Source of the DNA: Craspedostauros australis
Taxonomy: Eukaryota > Bacillariophyta > Bacillariophyceae > Mastogloiales > Achnanthaceae
Direction: 5' to 3'
Assembly (NCBI GenBank): GCA_026770025.1
Contig: JAMXDE010000026.1
Coordinates: 496,001-560,000 of the forward strand
Length of the DNA: 64,000 bases
Below the pieces are notes generated by a model. It was not told the origin of the DNA, ran no database searches, and saw only the letters and a program-made list of their open reading frames with translations. A program made the position numbers and the translations under genes. Shown here in pieces: positions 1 through 8,643 of this stretch. Numbering within the stretch: the first letter of the stretch is position 1; each line of letters opens with the position of its first letter.

Positions 1-63
1 CAGCAGCACTCACAAACCAATACCCTATTCTACCTACTCTGACTCAAGCATCCGATCTTCATC

Positions 64-1417
64 ATGGTTTCCTTCGGCAAAGCAACTCTGTTCCTCTCGA
101 TCATGAGCTCCGTCATGGGCTTCACCTTGGGCGAAGGTACGCAAAGCATCACGAGATGCTCCAGGCCTGCCGAAGAATACATGTGCCCAACAACTGCATG
201 GATGACCATCCAACTCACATCTCCATGTCCATCTATACGTCTACATTCCTCTCAATGTGTATTCTCCTCCCGCTTCCTCCATCACAATAGAATTGCAACT
301 CATGCTCCAAAGAACTCGCCGTCTCAAAGGCGCCGACCGCAAACTTCAGACGAAGAAATCCAAGCAAGGAGGATTCCCGCCCAATCAACCAGGGGTTGAC
401 ACGGAGGCATGGAGGCGCAGCGACTCTGCTTGGTATTACCGCCACCTCGGTCAAATTCAAAGCATGCAACTCATCGAGCAACTGGCTGGAGCCTCCGTCA
501 TTCCTGTCGGTTCACCGGGCACCACGCTTGTCAACGCAGTACAAGTGATTGTTGGTGTCGATGCCTGCGTGGACGGCAATCCAGGGATCGGACGAAACGG
601 GGAATTCACCGAGACGTCTTGCGATACTCTCAAGAAGCTCATCGAGTTTTGGTCGCTCGATCCTGCCATCGACAACACGCAAGTGGCAAGGATCCAAATG
701 CAAGGTGTGAAGGGACAACTTCTGGAAAATACAGCCTTGCTGAAGGCAATCTCCGCCGGTTCTCCAACCGTTACCGACGAACTCATCCTGCAGCTGCAGG
801 CAGGGATCCGGCAGGGGCTGCCAGGTGGTTTCGACAACCCTCTGCTCACGTCCGGCGGGACTGCTACTGGGCTACTGACCGAGGCAGGGACGATTCGCGT
901 ACTAATCACCGATCTATCCGGCGCCAAGACCTTCCAGGAATTCTCCACCGCTTCCATCAGTCTTGGAGACGGTTACATGGATACTTTGGCAGAAATGGAT
1001 CTCGCATCAACCTTCTTTCTGGAGAGGGTCATCGTCGATCTCTTCCCCTTATTCTTCATGACCGTTGTTGAACCAGTTTCCAGCACAAATCCTCCCGGGT
1101 TGGCTCCGGAAACGCCAATCGACACCGATTTCCGTATTACCGAACGTGATGCCATCCGCAATACGATGGGGGGATACTTTTTTGCTCACATGAAGGGTAC
1201 CCTCTATTTTGATAACTTCTGTGACATGTTGGAGCAGCCGCGCGGATCCGGAGCCAGTGGCAACTGCGCTTTCATCGTCGGCGCAAAGCTTGCTGAGATG
1301 GACGGGGAGGTGGTGAATGCGAAGAGGGTCGTCGAATATGCCAGAGCCAACAGGGATGCCATTTTGAGCGCCGACCCATCCATCTGCCCAACCCCACCGG
1401 GCTGCTTCGATGGTTGA
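64..1417 (+). CDS. secreted protein of unknown function, copy 1 (two exons)
   Basis: Joining 64-136 and 291-1417 gives 399 codons plus stop. Exon 1 encodes a signal peptide (MVSFGKATLFLSIMSSVMG, then FTLGE). It ends one base into a codon at a GT donor (137), and exon 2 restores the frame after a pyrimidine-rich tract and TAG (290). The mature part starts basic (residues about 26-50), has a conserved block GVDACVDGNPGIG, a block reading FFAHMKGTLYFD, and a Cys/Pro tail ending CPTPPGCFDG. Cleavage after VMG would leave Phe at +1 followed by a basic stretch, which resembles diatom plastid presequences, although plain secretion is equally possible. I do not recognise the family. The paralogue at 57215 has the same exon structure and the same total length. 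Confidence 0.75.
137..290 (+). other. spliceosomal intron, phase 1, in copy 1
   Basis: It starts GTACGC and ends CACAATAG after a TCCTCCCGCTTCCTCC tract. Removing it fuses the signal-peptide exon in frame to the large exon. The paralogue has a 172-bp intron at the same place and phase (57288-57459), so the structure is supported by comparison. Confidence 0.75.
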
Positions 1418-1861
1418 GCTGTCAACCTTTGCGCACGATGGCGATGCGAAAGCCATACTCGCGAATGCCCATGTCGGCATCAAAATTAAAATACCATTAA
1501 TACAATATTATGCATTCGTTACTAATTCATGGAATTGAACGATCATCGATCTCCCCCAGAGATCTCATTCATACTTGCATTTGTACTTGTGAGAGTTGTT
1601 GATCGAGGTCATGGTGCGAGCGGAGAGAGTCCGTGCCGCTTGGTGGAAACACTCGTAGATCGTACCATATGCCACGTAGTACGAGCTACGCACACAGAGC
1701 CGAGCACACACCAACGGTGGGCGACTGCACACGGCCATACGAGCGAGCGCAACAATTGCGAGCGGAGTAGAGGACAGCGGAGTAGTTTGGTTTGATCGAA
1801 GCAACCTTGTTTTCGCCCATGGCGCAGCGACCTTCAAAGTTCCAACCAGATGTCGCCTTCA

Positions 1862-1875
1862 GTAGGTAGGTAGGT

Positions 1876-1906
<31 letters not shown>

Positions 1907-1909
1907 CTG
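1862..1909 (+). repeat. GGTA/GGCA tetranucleotide microsatellite
   Basis: A short GGTA run passes into a longer GGCA run. The duplicate at 59026-59054 has more GGTA and fewer GGCA units, so the array has changed length since the duplication. Confidence 0.9.
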
Positions 1910-1941
1910 GAGTGGAATGGAGTGCTCTCTAGACCATGTAC

Positions 1942-2433
1942 CTTGTACTAGAGGGTATGTTCCGATATTCTCTAGCTTGCTTCTGTTGGTTGCGGCATCA
2001 GTCACGCCCAGGACTCGATGCACTTTCAGCTCGAACGAATGTGTGTCAGGTCGGCTCTGATTTGTCCGTTCGAGTTCGAAACAATGGCGTTCACAGATGA
2101 TCGCTTTTCACCGTGATGGTTAATTGACGTTATGGTTTGTATTAACATATATTACCACATGAATGTTACATACAACTATGACTGACGCGACGCTGACGCC
2201 AGCCGTCACCGATTCCATTTTGCGGACTACGAGCTTGCTTCACTCATCTTTTCGAAAATCAAACAACAAACACAAACGAAAGCAAAGGAATGGCAAGTCA
2301 AGCAGACGCAGAAGCGACCAGGAAAATGTGAGAACAACCAGCATCACGTACTATTACAGAGATGTTGTTTCCCAGCAGTGGACTCGCCTGGTTTGGACGA
2401 GGACGCTGCTTGGCTCTGGTGACAACTAGTAAC
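1942..2433. other. non-repetitive stretch with a possible truncated gene start
   Basis: There is no long ORF. An A/C-rich leader-like stretch (about 2260-2289) precedes an ATG at 2290 that opens a 13-codon frame, MASQADAEATRKM, ending at the TGA in AATGTGAG. That GTGAG could instead be a splice donor, with a downstream CAG acceptor about 40 bp on. The LTR at 2434 interrupts anything further. This may be the 5' end of a host gene destroyed by insertion, but the evidence is thin. Confidence 0.2.
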
Positions 2434-3209
2434 TGTTGGAAATCCGGGGTTATTGTTAGTACTGTAATCTAATCCGCTGTTAGAAACTGTACCGTTTTAG
2501 AACTGTGAGCACAATCTCACTTTCTCTTCCAATTTCACTTTTCATGGTAGGCATCTGTCGTGGTGGCGACACGGGGCACCCTGTTGTCTCTTAGGTGCTT
2601 CTCTCCCTGTTCATCATGCTCTGTTCTTGCTTCCTTGTCTTGGCATCATTGTTGCTTGCCTCTGCTTCATCGTAGCTGTCTACGCTCGCATGGTAGGGAT
2701 CTGCAGTCCTGAGCGCTTGCCTATCATCTGCTTTCGTTGTTGATCTCATGACACCATCGTTCCAGGATCGATGTCAGCCTTGGTGATGTTCCAAACCTGC
2801 GGATGTTCTGATCCTTTCTGATGTTCCTAATAGAGCCCAAACGTAATGGCTGTTGTCTTGTTGGCTGTTGATAGCTGTGGGCAGAGGCTTGATTGGCAAG
2901 CGGTCCGAACGTGAGTCTTCTGGATCACAAGTAGTCAATTGAGAATACTGATGATGGGTGAAGAAACGTGCGGGTTATGAGATTAGTGCTATGGTTCTTC
3001 CCTGCAGGGAGGATCTCCTGTGGTGTCCTGAATGACAATGTGTGTGGGTCGTGTAGCCCAAGTACCGTGGGTCGAGATCCGTTGGCTGAGTTCTTTGAGA
3101 GACAATGGGCGATGATGCGCGTTGCTGGGGCTCTGTTTCCATGTGTCGGCGTTTTGGCGATGGTGGGTGTCAGAAACTGGGTTATCGGAACCCTACTGGT
3201 TCCCTGACA
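2434..3209 (-). repeat. LTR related to the Copia F family, probable 3' LTR of A or a solo LTR
   Basis: On the plus strand it starts TGTTGGAAATCCGGGGTTA, as the F LTRs do, and has a similar ACTGTGAG block about 70 bp in. It ends TTCCCTGACA, compared with ATTCCTGACA in F. The interior is diverged. The orientation agrees with the minus-strand element A. The 5-bp flanks (GTAAC, CAGGT) do not match. No clear polypurine tract adjoins it; the nearest purine run lies about 150 bp inward. Its assignment to A is therefore uncertain. Confidence 0.6.
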
Positions 3210-3452
3210 CAGGTTCCGAAGATCTGCTTCAAGGTTCTGGATCTGTCCCCAAACGTGGGGGCCGGTGAAGTAATCATCCGATCTACTGGAATGCTGACGG
3301 GTCGGATGATTCGTAGGCTCTCTCGCTAAGATGGTTACTAGTTTAGCTCTATTACTCCCCTTCATCTCACGTCAAAACGTGAGTTGACTGAAAGCAAGAA
3401 AGCTAACTGTAGCGTGGGTTGATCCGCCGCCCAAGATGGCGGCGAGCGGGCT
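3210..3452 (-). other. 3' untranslated interval of Copia A
   Basis: This lies between the extra ORF and the LTR. It has no convincing gene. A purine run on the minus strand (complement of about 3354-3365, GATGAAGGGGAG) could be a polypurine tract, but it is not next to the LTR. Confidence 0.4.
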
Positions 3453-5207
3453 TCATTCGGGCTGTTCGTTGTTGTCGTTGTAGCCGCGACCTTGGTGACG
3501 GTTGGTGGACATGTGTTCCAATGCCTCATTCAACAAGGAGGTGATGCTGACCTGTTGGACGTGGTTGATGTGGTCAAGCCCTCCGCGAAAAAGGATATCG
3601 GTGAGAGCTTGGATGGCCGGAAGTGTCCTGTTGTCGGTTTGGAGGACGGCCTTGATCTGAGCTGTGGGGTTGGGGGACATCTGGAAGATGGATGGTTGCG
3701 CCATCGTTGGTTCTCGGCTGTTGGACATGATGTATCCGGACCGGAGACGTCGGGGTGACGGGTATGCGATCATTGGTCGGGGCTCCGTTTGGGCCTTCTT
3801 GTTCGCGTTGCTGGTCTCCGGTGTGTCAGGGGTCGATGGTAGGGGATGGTTCAAGACGTGGGATTTGCGAGTGTTGATGTTCGCATACTCATTGTTGTTC
3901 ACAGGTGCCGGGTACGCGGTTGCTACCAGCACGTCATCATCGGTTGGTTCCTCTGGTAGTGTAGGAACCTCTGGTTGTTCATCCTGGGTTATGGGAGGCA
4001 CCGGTACTGCAGCCTTGGCGGGTTTCTCCGCGGTCGTGGTGGGAGCCCCTTTCGTGTTGATGATCCCACTTGCGGATTTCTTGGCGGACCTGGCCTGTTT
4101 GATCATCTTGATTCCTGACATTCCCGAGGAAACGGTGGATTCCTCGGATTCATCGAAAATCCCCTTTCTCTTGGGGGGTTGGCTCCGGTTGCCGCTGCCT
4201 CCAGAGCTGGACCGTCGCAATGCTTGGTCTCGTTTGACTGATTTGTCTTCTGGTTGGTAGATGGACCCAGAATCATCACTGTCGCCGGGCCCTGGGGTGG
4301 ACGCGCTATCTACCGAATGGTCTGTTGATGGTAGGGGTTTTGGCCGGATCTTGTCGGTGTACCCTTGTCCATCTCGCATGGCAGTCATGATTTTGGATCG
4401 CGGTGATGGTTGTGAGGATCGCCTGACGGGGGGTCTGGGTCGGCTGATTACCGCTCCGCTTGCGATCTCCGCTTCCACGTCAATCACGTCTTTGGGGTCT
4501 TGCGGATCCTGATCTTCATCCTGGTCTGCCTCTGGATCAGATCCGTGGCGGTTGGCTTCTTCCGCGGTCATCTTCTCATCGAAGTGCCCGTCGGGGATCT
4601 CATCCAAGAACCTGCTATCGGGCGTCTCTCCTTCCTCAAGGCTGGGTTTGGTGTCCTTGAGGACAGGTATGCCGTCGACCATCTCATCGTCACTGGTGGG
4701 TGGGTTGGCTTCTCCTGTGAGTGCATTAGCCTCTCGCATGAGATTGTTGGCGAGAGTGTCGCTTTGCTTTCGGACCTCTTGTGCCTTCTGTGCTCGTGGG
4801 AGGATGATTGGGATCCGGTTCTTTCTTACTTTGAAGAAGTGGCAGATGGATGGTTTCCGCATGACCGTGCGAAACGTGTCTGGTGGTTTGGCCCATGCGC
4901 CGTCCTCTCTGGGGTAGAAGCATTGACCGTCGGCTATGGCGATGCTGAGGACTTCATTGGCTTGGAGATAGTTGTCCATATATTCGGAGAGGGTGAGGGG
5001 AAAGATGGATTGTTTCTCCGCGTAGGTGACGAGGCCGGTAGGCGCCTTATTGTTCCCCTTTGTGCAGTAGATATGCACTCTGCGGCCACTGAACCCAACG
5101 ACGACTCCTTGGAAGGTTCCTTTCTTTCCTGCAGGGTACAGCACTCTGGATCCAGGGACGGGGCATCGGGTACCATCGTAGAACGGGGTGTACTTCAGGA
5201 ACGTCAT
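3453..5207 (-). CDS. extra ORF of Copia A, 584 aa, function unknown
   Basis: The ATG overlaps the pol stop as ATGA (5207-5204). The N-terminal 120 or so residues look globular. They include a PGSRVLYPAGKKGTFQGVVVG stretch that resembles a small SH3/Tudor-like beta barrel, though this is only an impression. The middle (about 150-500) is acidic, Ser/Pro/Thr-rich and probably disordered. The last 100 or so residues are helical, with a LTDILFRG segment. No transmembrane segment, zinc knuckle or protease motif is seen, so this is neither gag nor an obvious envelope. An intact frame of this length suggests recent selection. It may be a structural or accessory protein of the retroelement. Confidence 0.65.
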   Translation of the reverse strand: MTFLKYTPFYDGTRCPVPGSRVLYPAGKKGTFQGVVVGFSGRRVHIYCTKGNNKAPTGLVTYAEKQSIFPLTLSEYMDNYLQANEVLSIAIADGQCFYPREDGAWAKPPDTFRTVMRKPSICHFFKVRKNRIPIILPRAQKAQEVRKQSDTLANNLMREANALTGEANPPTSDDEMVDGIPVLKDTKPSLEEGETPDSRFLDEIPDGHFDEKMTAEEANRHGSDPEADQDEDQDPQDPKDVIDVEAEIASGAVISRPRPPVRRSSQPSPRSKIMTAMRDGQGYTDKIRPKPLPSTDHSVDSASTPGPGDSDDSGSIYQPEDKSVKRDQALRRSSSGGSGNRSQPPKRKGIFDESEESTVSSGMSGIKMIKQARSAKKSASGIINTKGAPTTTAEKPAKAAVPVPPITQDEQPEVPTLPEEPTDDDVLVATAYPAPVNNNEYANINTRKSHVLNHPLPSTPDTPETSNANKKAQTEPRPMIAYPSPRRLRSGYIMSNSREPTMAQPSIFQMSPNPTAQIKAVLQTDNRTLPAIQALTDILFRGGLDHINHVQQVSITSLLNEALEHMSTNRHQGRGYNDNNEQPE

Positions 5208-7765
5208 GGTGGCTGTTCTTGTCTGGTGTGGGATGAGGTTGTATCCAGGGTCTTGATTGTGGCAGCTCCATTTTGAGGGGAAGGGATGTTCACGTCGCGG
5301 AACGAGAAAGTGGGTGCGGTTGTGTTTCGTGCCAGGTCTTCCTGGAGATCAGCAATCAGCATGTCGCACCTGTATGTTTCATGCTCAGGTGTGACGAAAA
5401 CCCGAGATGCCAGGCCCGTGTGGAAGGAAGTTTCGCAGGTACCTTCTTCAATAGCCGGCATGGTAGCTCCTGGTGGTGGTTTCCGGAACTTGGTCGATGT
5501 GGCGACGTGTGATTGGTTGGTTGGCATGATGGGCGCTGTCTCCAGCATGTCTCTTGGATAGTAGAGGACTTCGCTACCGCAAGACGCCGTGGAGGGGTTG
5601 ATACTTGAGAGCGTACTGAATTCATCGGTGAGGGCTGATGGTGGTGTGTCACCGCGCCGGATCAGGAATTTGTCGGTTGGCGCACCGGCTGGCTCGTGGT
5701 TCTGATTCGTGGCACGGTTATCGGTCATGTCGTATACAACACTGGAATTTCGCGTCTGTTGGCGGTTGGACGAGGTTGGTGTACTCATGGTGCGCCTTAT
5801 GGGCCTGGGTGTTCTCCTTTGTGCCAATTCGAGGGGGTTCGGTTCTCGTTGGGTTCTGGTTAGCCGAAGGGTTTTTGATGTCGGGCTGTACTTCATGGAG
5901 GTCTGTTGGTACCTTGCCATGTTCACGCTCATAGTGTGTTCTTCCTTCGGTGGTGGTGGTTCTTGCGTCTCCGCGGCCATTATATCGGGATCATCGTCTG
6001 CTCTGGTCGTCCTGCTCTTTGTTATGGCTTGTGATATGGTTTCGTTGTGGTATCCGGACTCATGGATTGAGTTCCGGAATATCGTTCTCGACGTGATGTG
6101 GTGGAATGGTGTCTTGGAAAGAGGTTTGGTTAGTATGTCAGCGATGTTGTCAGCTGACGCGATGTGGGCGAACACGATGATTCCAGCGGCAATGCATTCC
6201 CGGATTTGATGAAAGGCCAAAGAGCAGTGTTTCTTCTTCAGTGTCGAGGAAGGGACCGTGGTGTTGAGTACCACCGCTTTGTTGTCCCCGAGCATGATTG
6301 CGGGTCCGTCGATGGGGACTCCGAGGTCTCTCAGCATGTAGCGCAGACCTGTGACCGCCTCGGTAGCTATCCTGGCTGCTACCAATTCGGATCCGTAGGT
6401 GGATGTTTCCACTGTGTTCTGTCGCTTGCAGATGGTCTTGACGATGGTATTGTTGATCAATAGTACCATGCCCGTCATGGATTTCCGTGTGACTTGGTCG
6501 TGGCCATGGTCGGCATCCACGTAACATGTGATTTGGATCGGCTTCCCTTTTGGTGTTGGTACTGATACGGGGGTGACTTCTGCGGCGGTAGGGTAGACTT
6601 CTCTCCAATGGCTTGAGAGGGTGGTGTCGATGTTCGTGTGATCCACTGGGTTGGGGTCGCAGAGAATGGCTCCCTTTTCTCGACCTTTAAGGTACCCGAC
6701 GATGCGTTGGATGGTCAGAAGATGTCCCTCCCTTGGTGCCATAGCGAACCGTGCCATCGTCGTCATGGCGTATTGGATGTCCAGCCTCCCGAGGGTCACG
6801 ACCCAATTGAGGCAGCCCAGAATTGATCGGTAGGTCCTGGCATCTTCGCTGCTCGTGAAATCCGATGTGTCGCTTTCCGGGTGACAAGCCTCTACCTTGG
6901 GGGTGGATGCCTTCGGGATTGTCTTCCCTACTAGCTGCTCTACTCGTTTGATGACGTTTCCAATGTATGTCTGGGCCGAGAGTCCGATGTTGACTCCCCT
7001 GTCCTTCCAGTTCTTGGGGAGGTCGACGATGTTTCCGCCGAGGTAGTACTCTGGGTCACCGCATTGCTTCATGGTGTACCGTTTCTTGAGGTCGTCGATG
7101 ATTGGGATGGGATCCTTGCTGAAAACCAGTACGTCGTCCACGTACGTGGTGATCATCTCGTAGTGGTCGTCGGCTTCTCGGGTGTAGATGTCGTTGTCGG
7201 CTTTGGAGGGTAGGAATCCCATGGTTCGTAGGGTGTCCGCGAAGTGTTCGTGGAACCTCGCGCTTGATGTCCTCAGGCCGTAGAGTCCCTTTTGTATGAT
7301 GAGGGGTTTGCCTTCGAGGTCGCCAAACTCAGGTCCTGCCCGGATGTAGCATTTCTCGAGGGTGTCTGCGTATAGGAACGCGTTCCCTACATCGCCGGTG
7401 AATGCCCTCAGTCCGTTGGCTGCTGCGATGGCGAAGGCGATTCGAATGGTGTCTGATGCTACCACCCCTGAGTAGACGTCTTCTGTTGGTGGGGATGTCT
7501 TGTTTCCGTTTGCCACCAGTCTCGCCTTTCGACGTAGGTCGAACTTCACATCGTAAACGATGTGGTATGGGATCTTGGTGTACCCATCGAGTGCTTTGTT
7601 CGGTCTTGGTTGTCTGAAGGTTCCCAACCGTTTGATCTGGTCCAGTTCCTTGTTGATGGCTTCGCTCCAAAGTCCGTTTCCGTTGAGCCTGTCGATAGCC
7701 ATGGCGTGTTTCAGGCTGTTGGGTACCAGGGTGCCGAACTTGTACTTGTTTCCTGGGCGGTGGTT
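5204..7765 (-). CDS. Copia A pol: reverse transcriptase-RNase H with a long C-terminal tail (5' truncated)
   Basis: The open frame runs from 7816, but its first 17 or so codons (MHIYTYISTYTHMYIS) are antisense LTR of Copia B, so the true pol start is lost. The RT begins around residue 30 (LWSEAINKELDQI) and the catalytic YVDD is at about 225-228. RNase H follows, with CYVDAD at about 431-436, TSTYGSE at about 471 and LGDNKA at about 509. Copia pol normally ends near the ADILTKPL motif (about 559), but here the frame continues for roughly 290 low-complexity, charged residues before the TGA that overlaps the next ORF. The missing integrase, protease and gag make the element non-autonomous. Confidence 0.85.
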   Translation of the reverse strand, partial: NHRPGNKYKFGTLVPNSLKHAMAIDRLNGNGLWSEAINKELDQIKRLGTFRQPRPNKALDGYTKIPYHIVYDVKFDLRRKARLVANGNKTSPPTEDVYSGVVASDTIRIAFAIAAANGLRAFTGDVGNAFLYADTLEKCYIRAGPEFGDLEGKPLIIQKGLYGLRTSSARFHEHFADTLRTMGFLPSKADNDIYTREADDHYEMITTYVDDVLVFSKDPIPIIDDLKKRYTMKQCGDPEYYLGGNIVDLPKNWKDRGVNIGLSAQTYIGNVIKRVEQLVGKTIPKASTPKVEACHPESDTSDFTSSEDARTYRSILGCLNWVVTLGRLDIQYAMTTMARFAMAPREGHLLTIQRIVGYLKGREKGAILCDPNPVDHTNIDTTLSSHWREVYPTAAEVTPVSVPTPKGKPIQITCYVDADHGHDQVTRKSMTGMVLLINNTIVKTICKRQNTVETSTYGSELVAARIATEAVTGLRYMLRDLGVPIDGPAIMLGDNKAVVLNTTVPSSTLKKKHCSLAFHQIRECIAAGIIVFAHIASADNIADILTKPLSKTPFHHITSRTIFRNSIHESGYHNETISQAITKSRTTRADDDPDIMAAETQEPPPPKEEHTMSVNMARYQQTSMKYSPTSKTLRLTRTQREPNPLELAQRRTPRPIRRTMSTPTSSNRQQTRNSSVVYDMTDNRATNQNHEPAGAPTDKFLIRRGDTPPSALTDEFSTLSSINPSTASCGSEVLYYPRDMLETAPIMPTNQSHVATSTKFRKPPPGATMPAIEEGTCETSFHTGLASRVFVTPEHETYRCDMLIADLQEDLARNTTAPTFSFRDVNIPSPQNGAATIKTLDTTSSHTRQEQPP

Positions 7766-8561
7766 TGTCGAGATGTACATGTGAGTATATGTCGAGATGT
7801 ACGTGTATATGTGCATCGTTCACCCGTTATTCTCTCATACGCACTTGGACGGTATAACTACATTCGTGTCGATAGTATACTGTGATACGTCAGAATTACA
7901 GGGGAAACGGAACACACGAAAAGGGGCAAGATTTCTGGAGGAAATTTGCAAATGACGATTTCTGAGAGAATTGGAAGATCGTCCGTCCATCCATCAATGG
8001 TACCAAGAGAATCTCGAGGTACTTCCCAACTAAACCTCAGATGACGATATCATCTGACAGACTACTGCATCACCAATGGAACGTGACATCTGGAGAGCAG
8101 AAGGACACCTACTGACGTCGACAGGATGTCATCATGTCACCACGTCGACATCTGTCTCCAAGTCAGAGCAGGAGGCGAAGATCCGATGACCGAAGGGCAT
8201 CAGCATCATGGATACAGAAGGTGAACTTCAAATGGCGAGTACTCATGGAGTAGGAGCCAGTACTAAATGAACGGAGTGTTGAATACGGAGTACGTATCGA
8301 ACACGGAGTATCGTGCGCGACGAGCACACGATGTTGAGAGAGAGAGAGAGTAAAGAGAGAAGAGCGAGAGAGCATCTCGCGTACCGACTCATAGTGGGAG
8401 ACTTAATCTACGAAACAGATTGAAGCACCGAGAGCATCGGGCAAGAGAACGACGTACACCGAGAGCATCGGAGTAGCCAAGTAATGAAATAGCAAACAGA
8501 CGACTATCAACCAACACCATCTTCCACGATCGTAGGTTACCGTGAGCGGAACTTGCCAACA
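7766..8561 (+). repeat. Copia B 5' LTR
   Basis: It is 796 bp from TGTCGAGATGTACATG to GCCAACA. It starts with a partial tandem duplication of TGTCGAGATGTAC and contains a short GA run near 8337-8349. Its antisense strand supplies the apparent start of the truncated Copia A pol ORF. Confidence 0.9.
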
Positions 8562-8643
8562 CGTTTATAAACGATAGATCAGGGCGAGCCCGCGGATCGG
8601 ATCGTGCGAGGAAGACGAACGTCATTCAAGAGCAGCAGGCTGA

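Larger units (their letters stand above)
1..1941 (+). repeat. segmental duplication, unit 1
   Basis: This interval matches about 57151-59089 in the same orientation. It covers the gene leader, both exons, the intron and about 500 bp of 3' flank. Leader and exon 1 are identical. The 3' flank from 1565 to 1860 differs from its partner at only a handful of sites, whereas exon 2 differs heavily. Similarity stops at a shared ATGTAC. The left limit is cut by the window edge. Confidence 0.85.
2434..7765 (-). mobile_element. Copia A, Ty1/copia retrotransposon, 5' part missing
   Basis: On the minus strand it holds an RT-RNase H ORF followed by a second long ORF and then an LTR. The left boundary is an LTR at 2434-3209. 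On the right, gag, protease and integrase are missing because the LTR of Copia B starts at 7766 in the middle of pol. No pol sequence of A reappears beyond the far end of B at 28991, so a deletion or rearrangement accompanied or followed the B insertion. Confidence 0.75.

Noticed and set aside
3664-5276. Long plus-strand ORFs (198 and 258 codons) opposite the Copia A ORFs
   Set aside because: They are antisense to intact retroelement frames with convincing motifs and show only hydrophobic, repeat-derived composition.
5204-7816. Start codon of Copia A pol at 7816
   Set aside because: The first 17 or so codons are antisense Copia B LTR; the start is an accident of the insertion.
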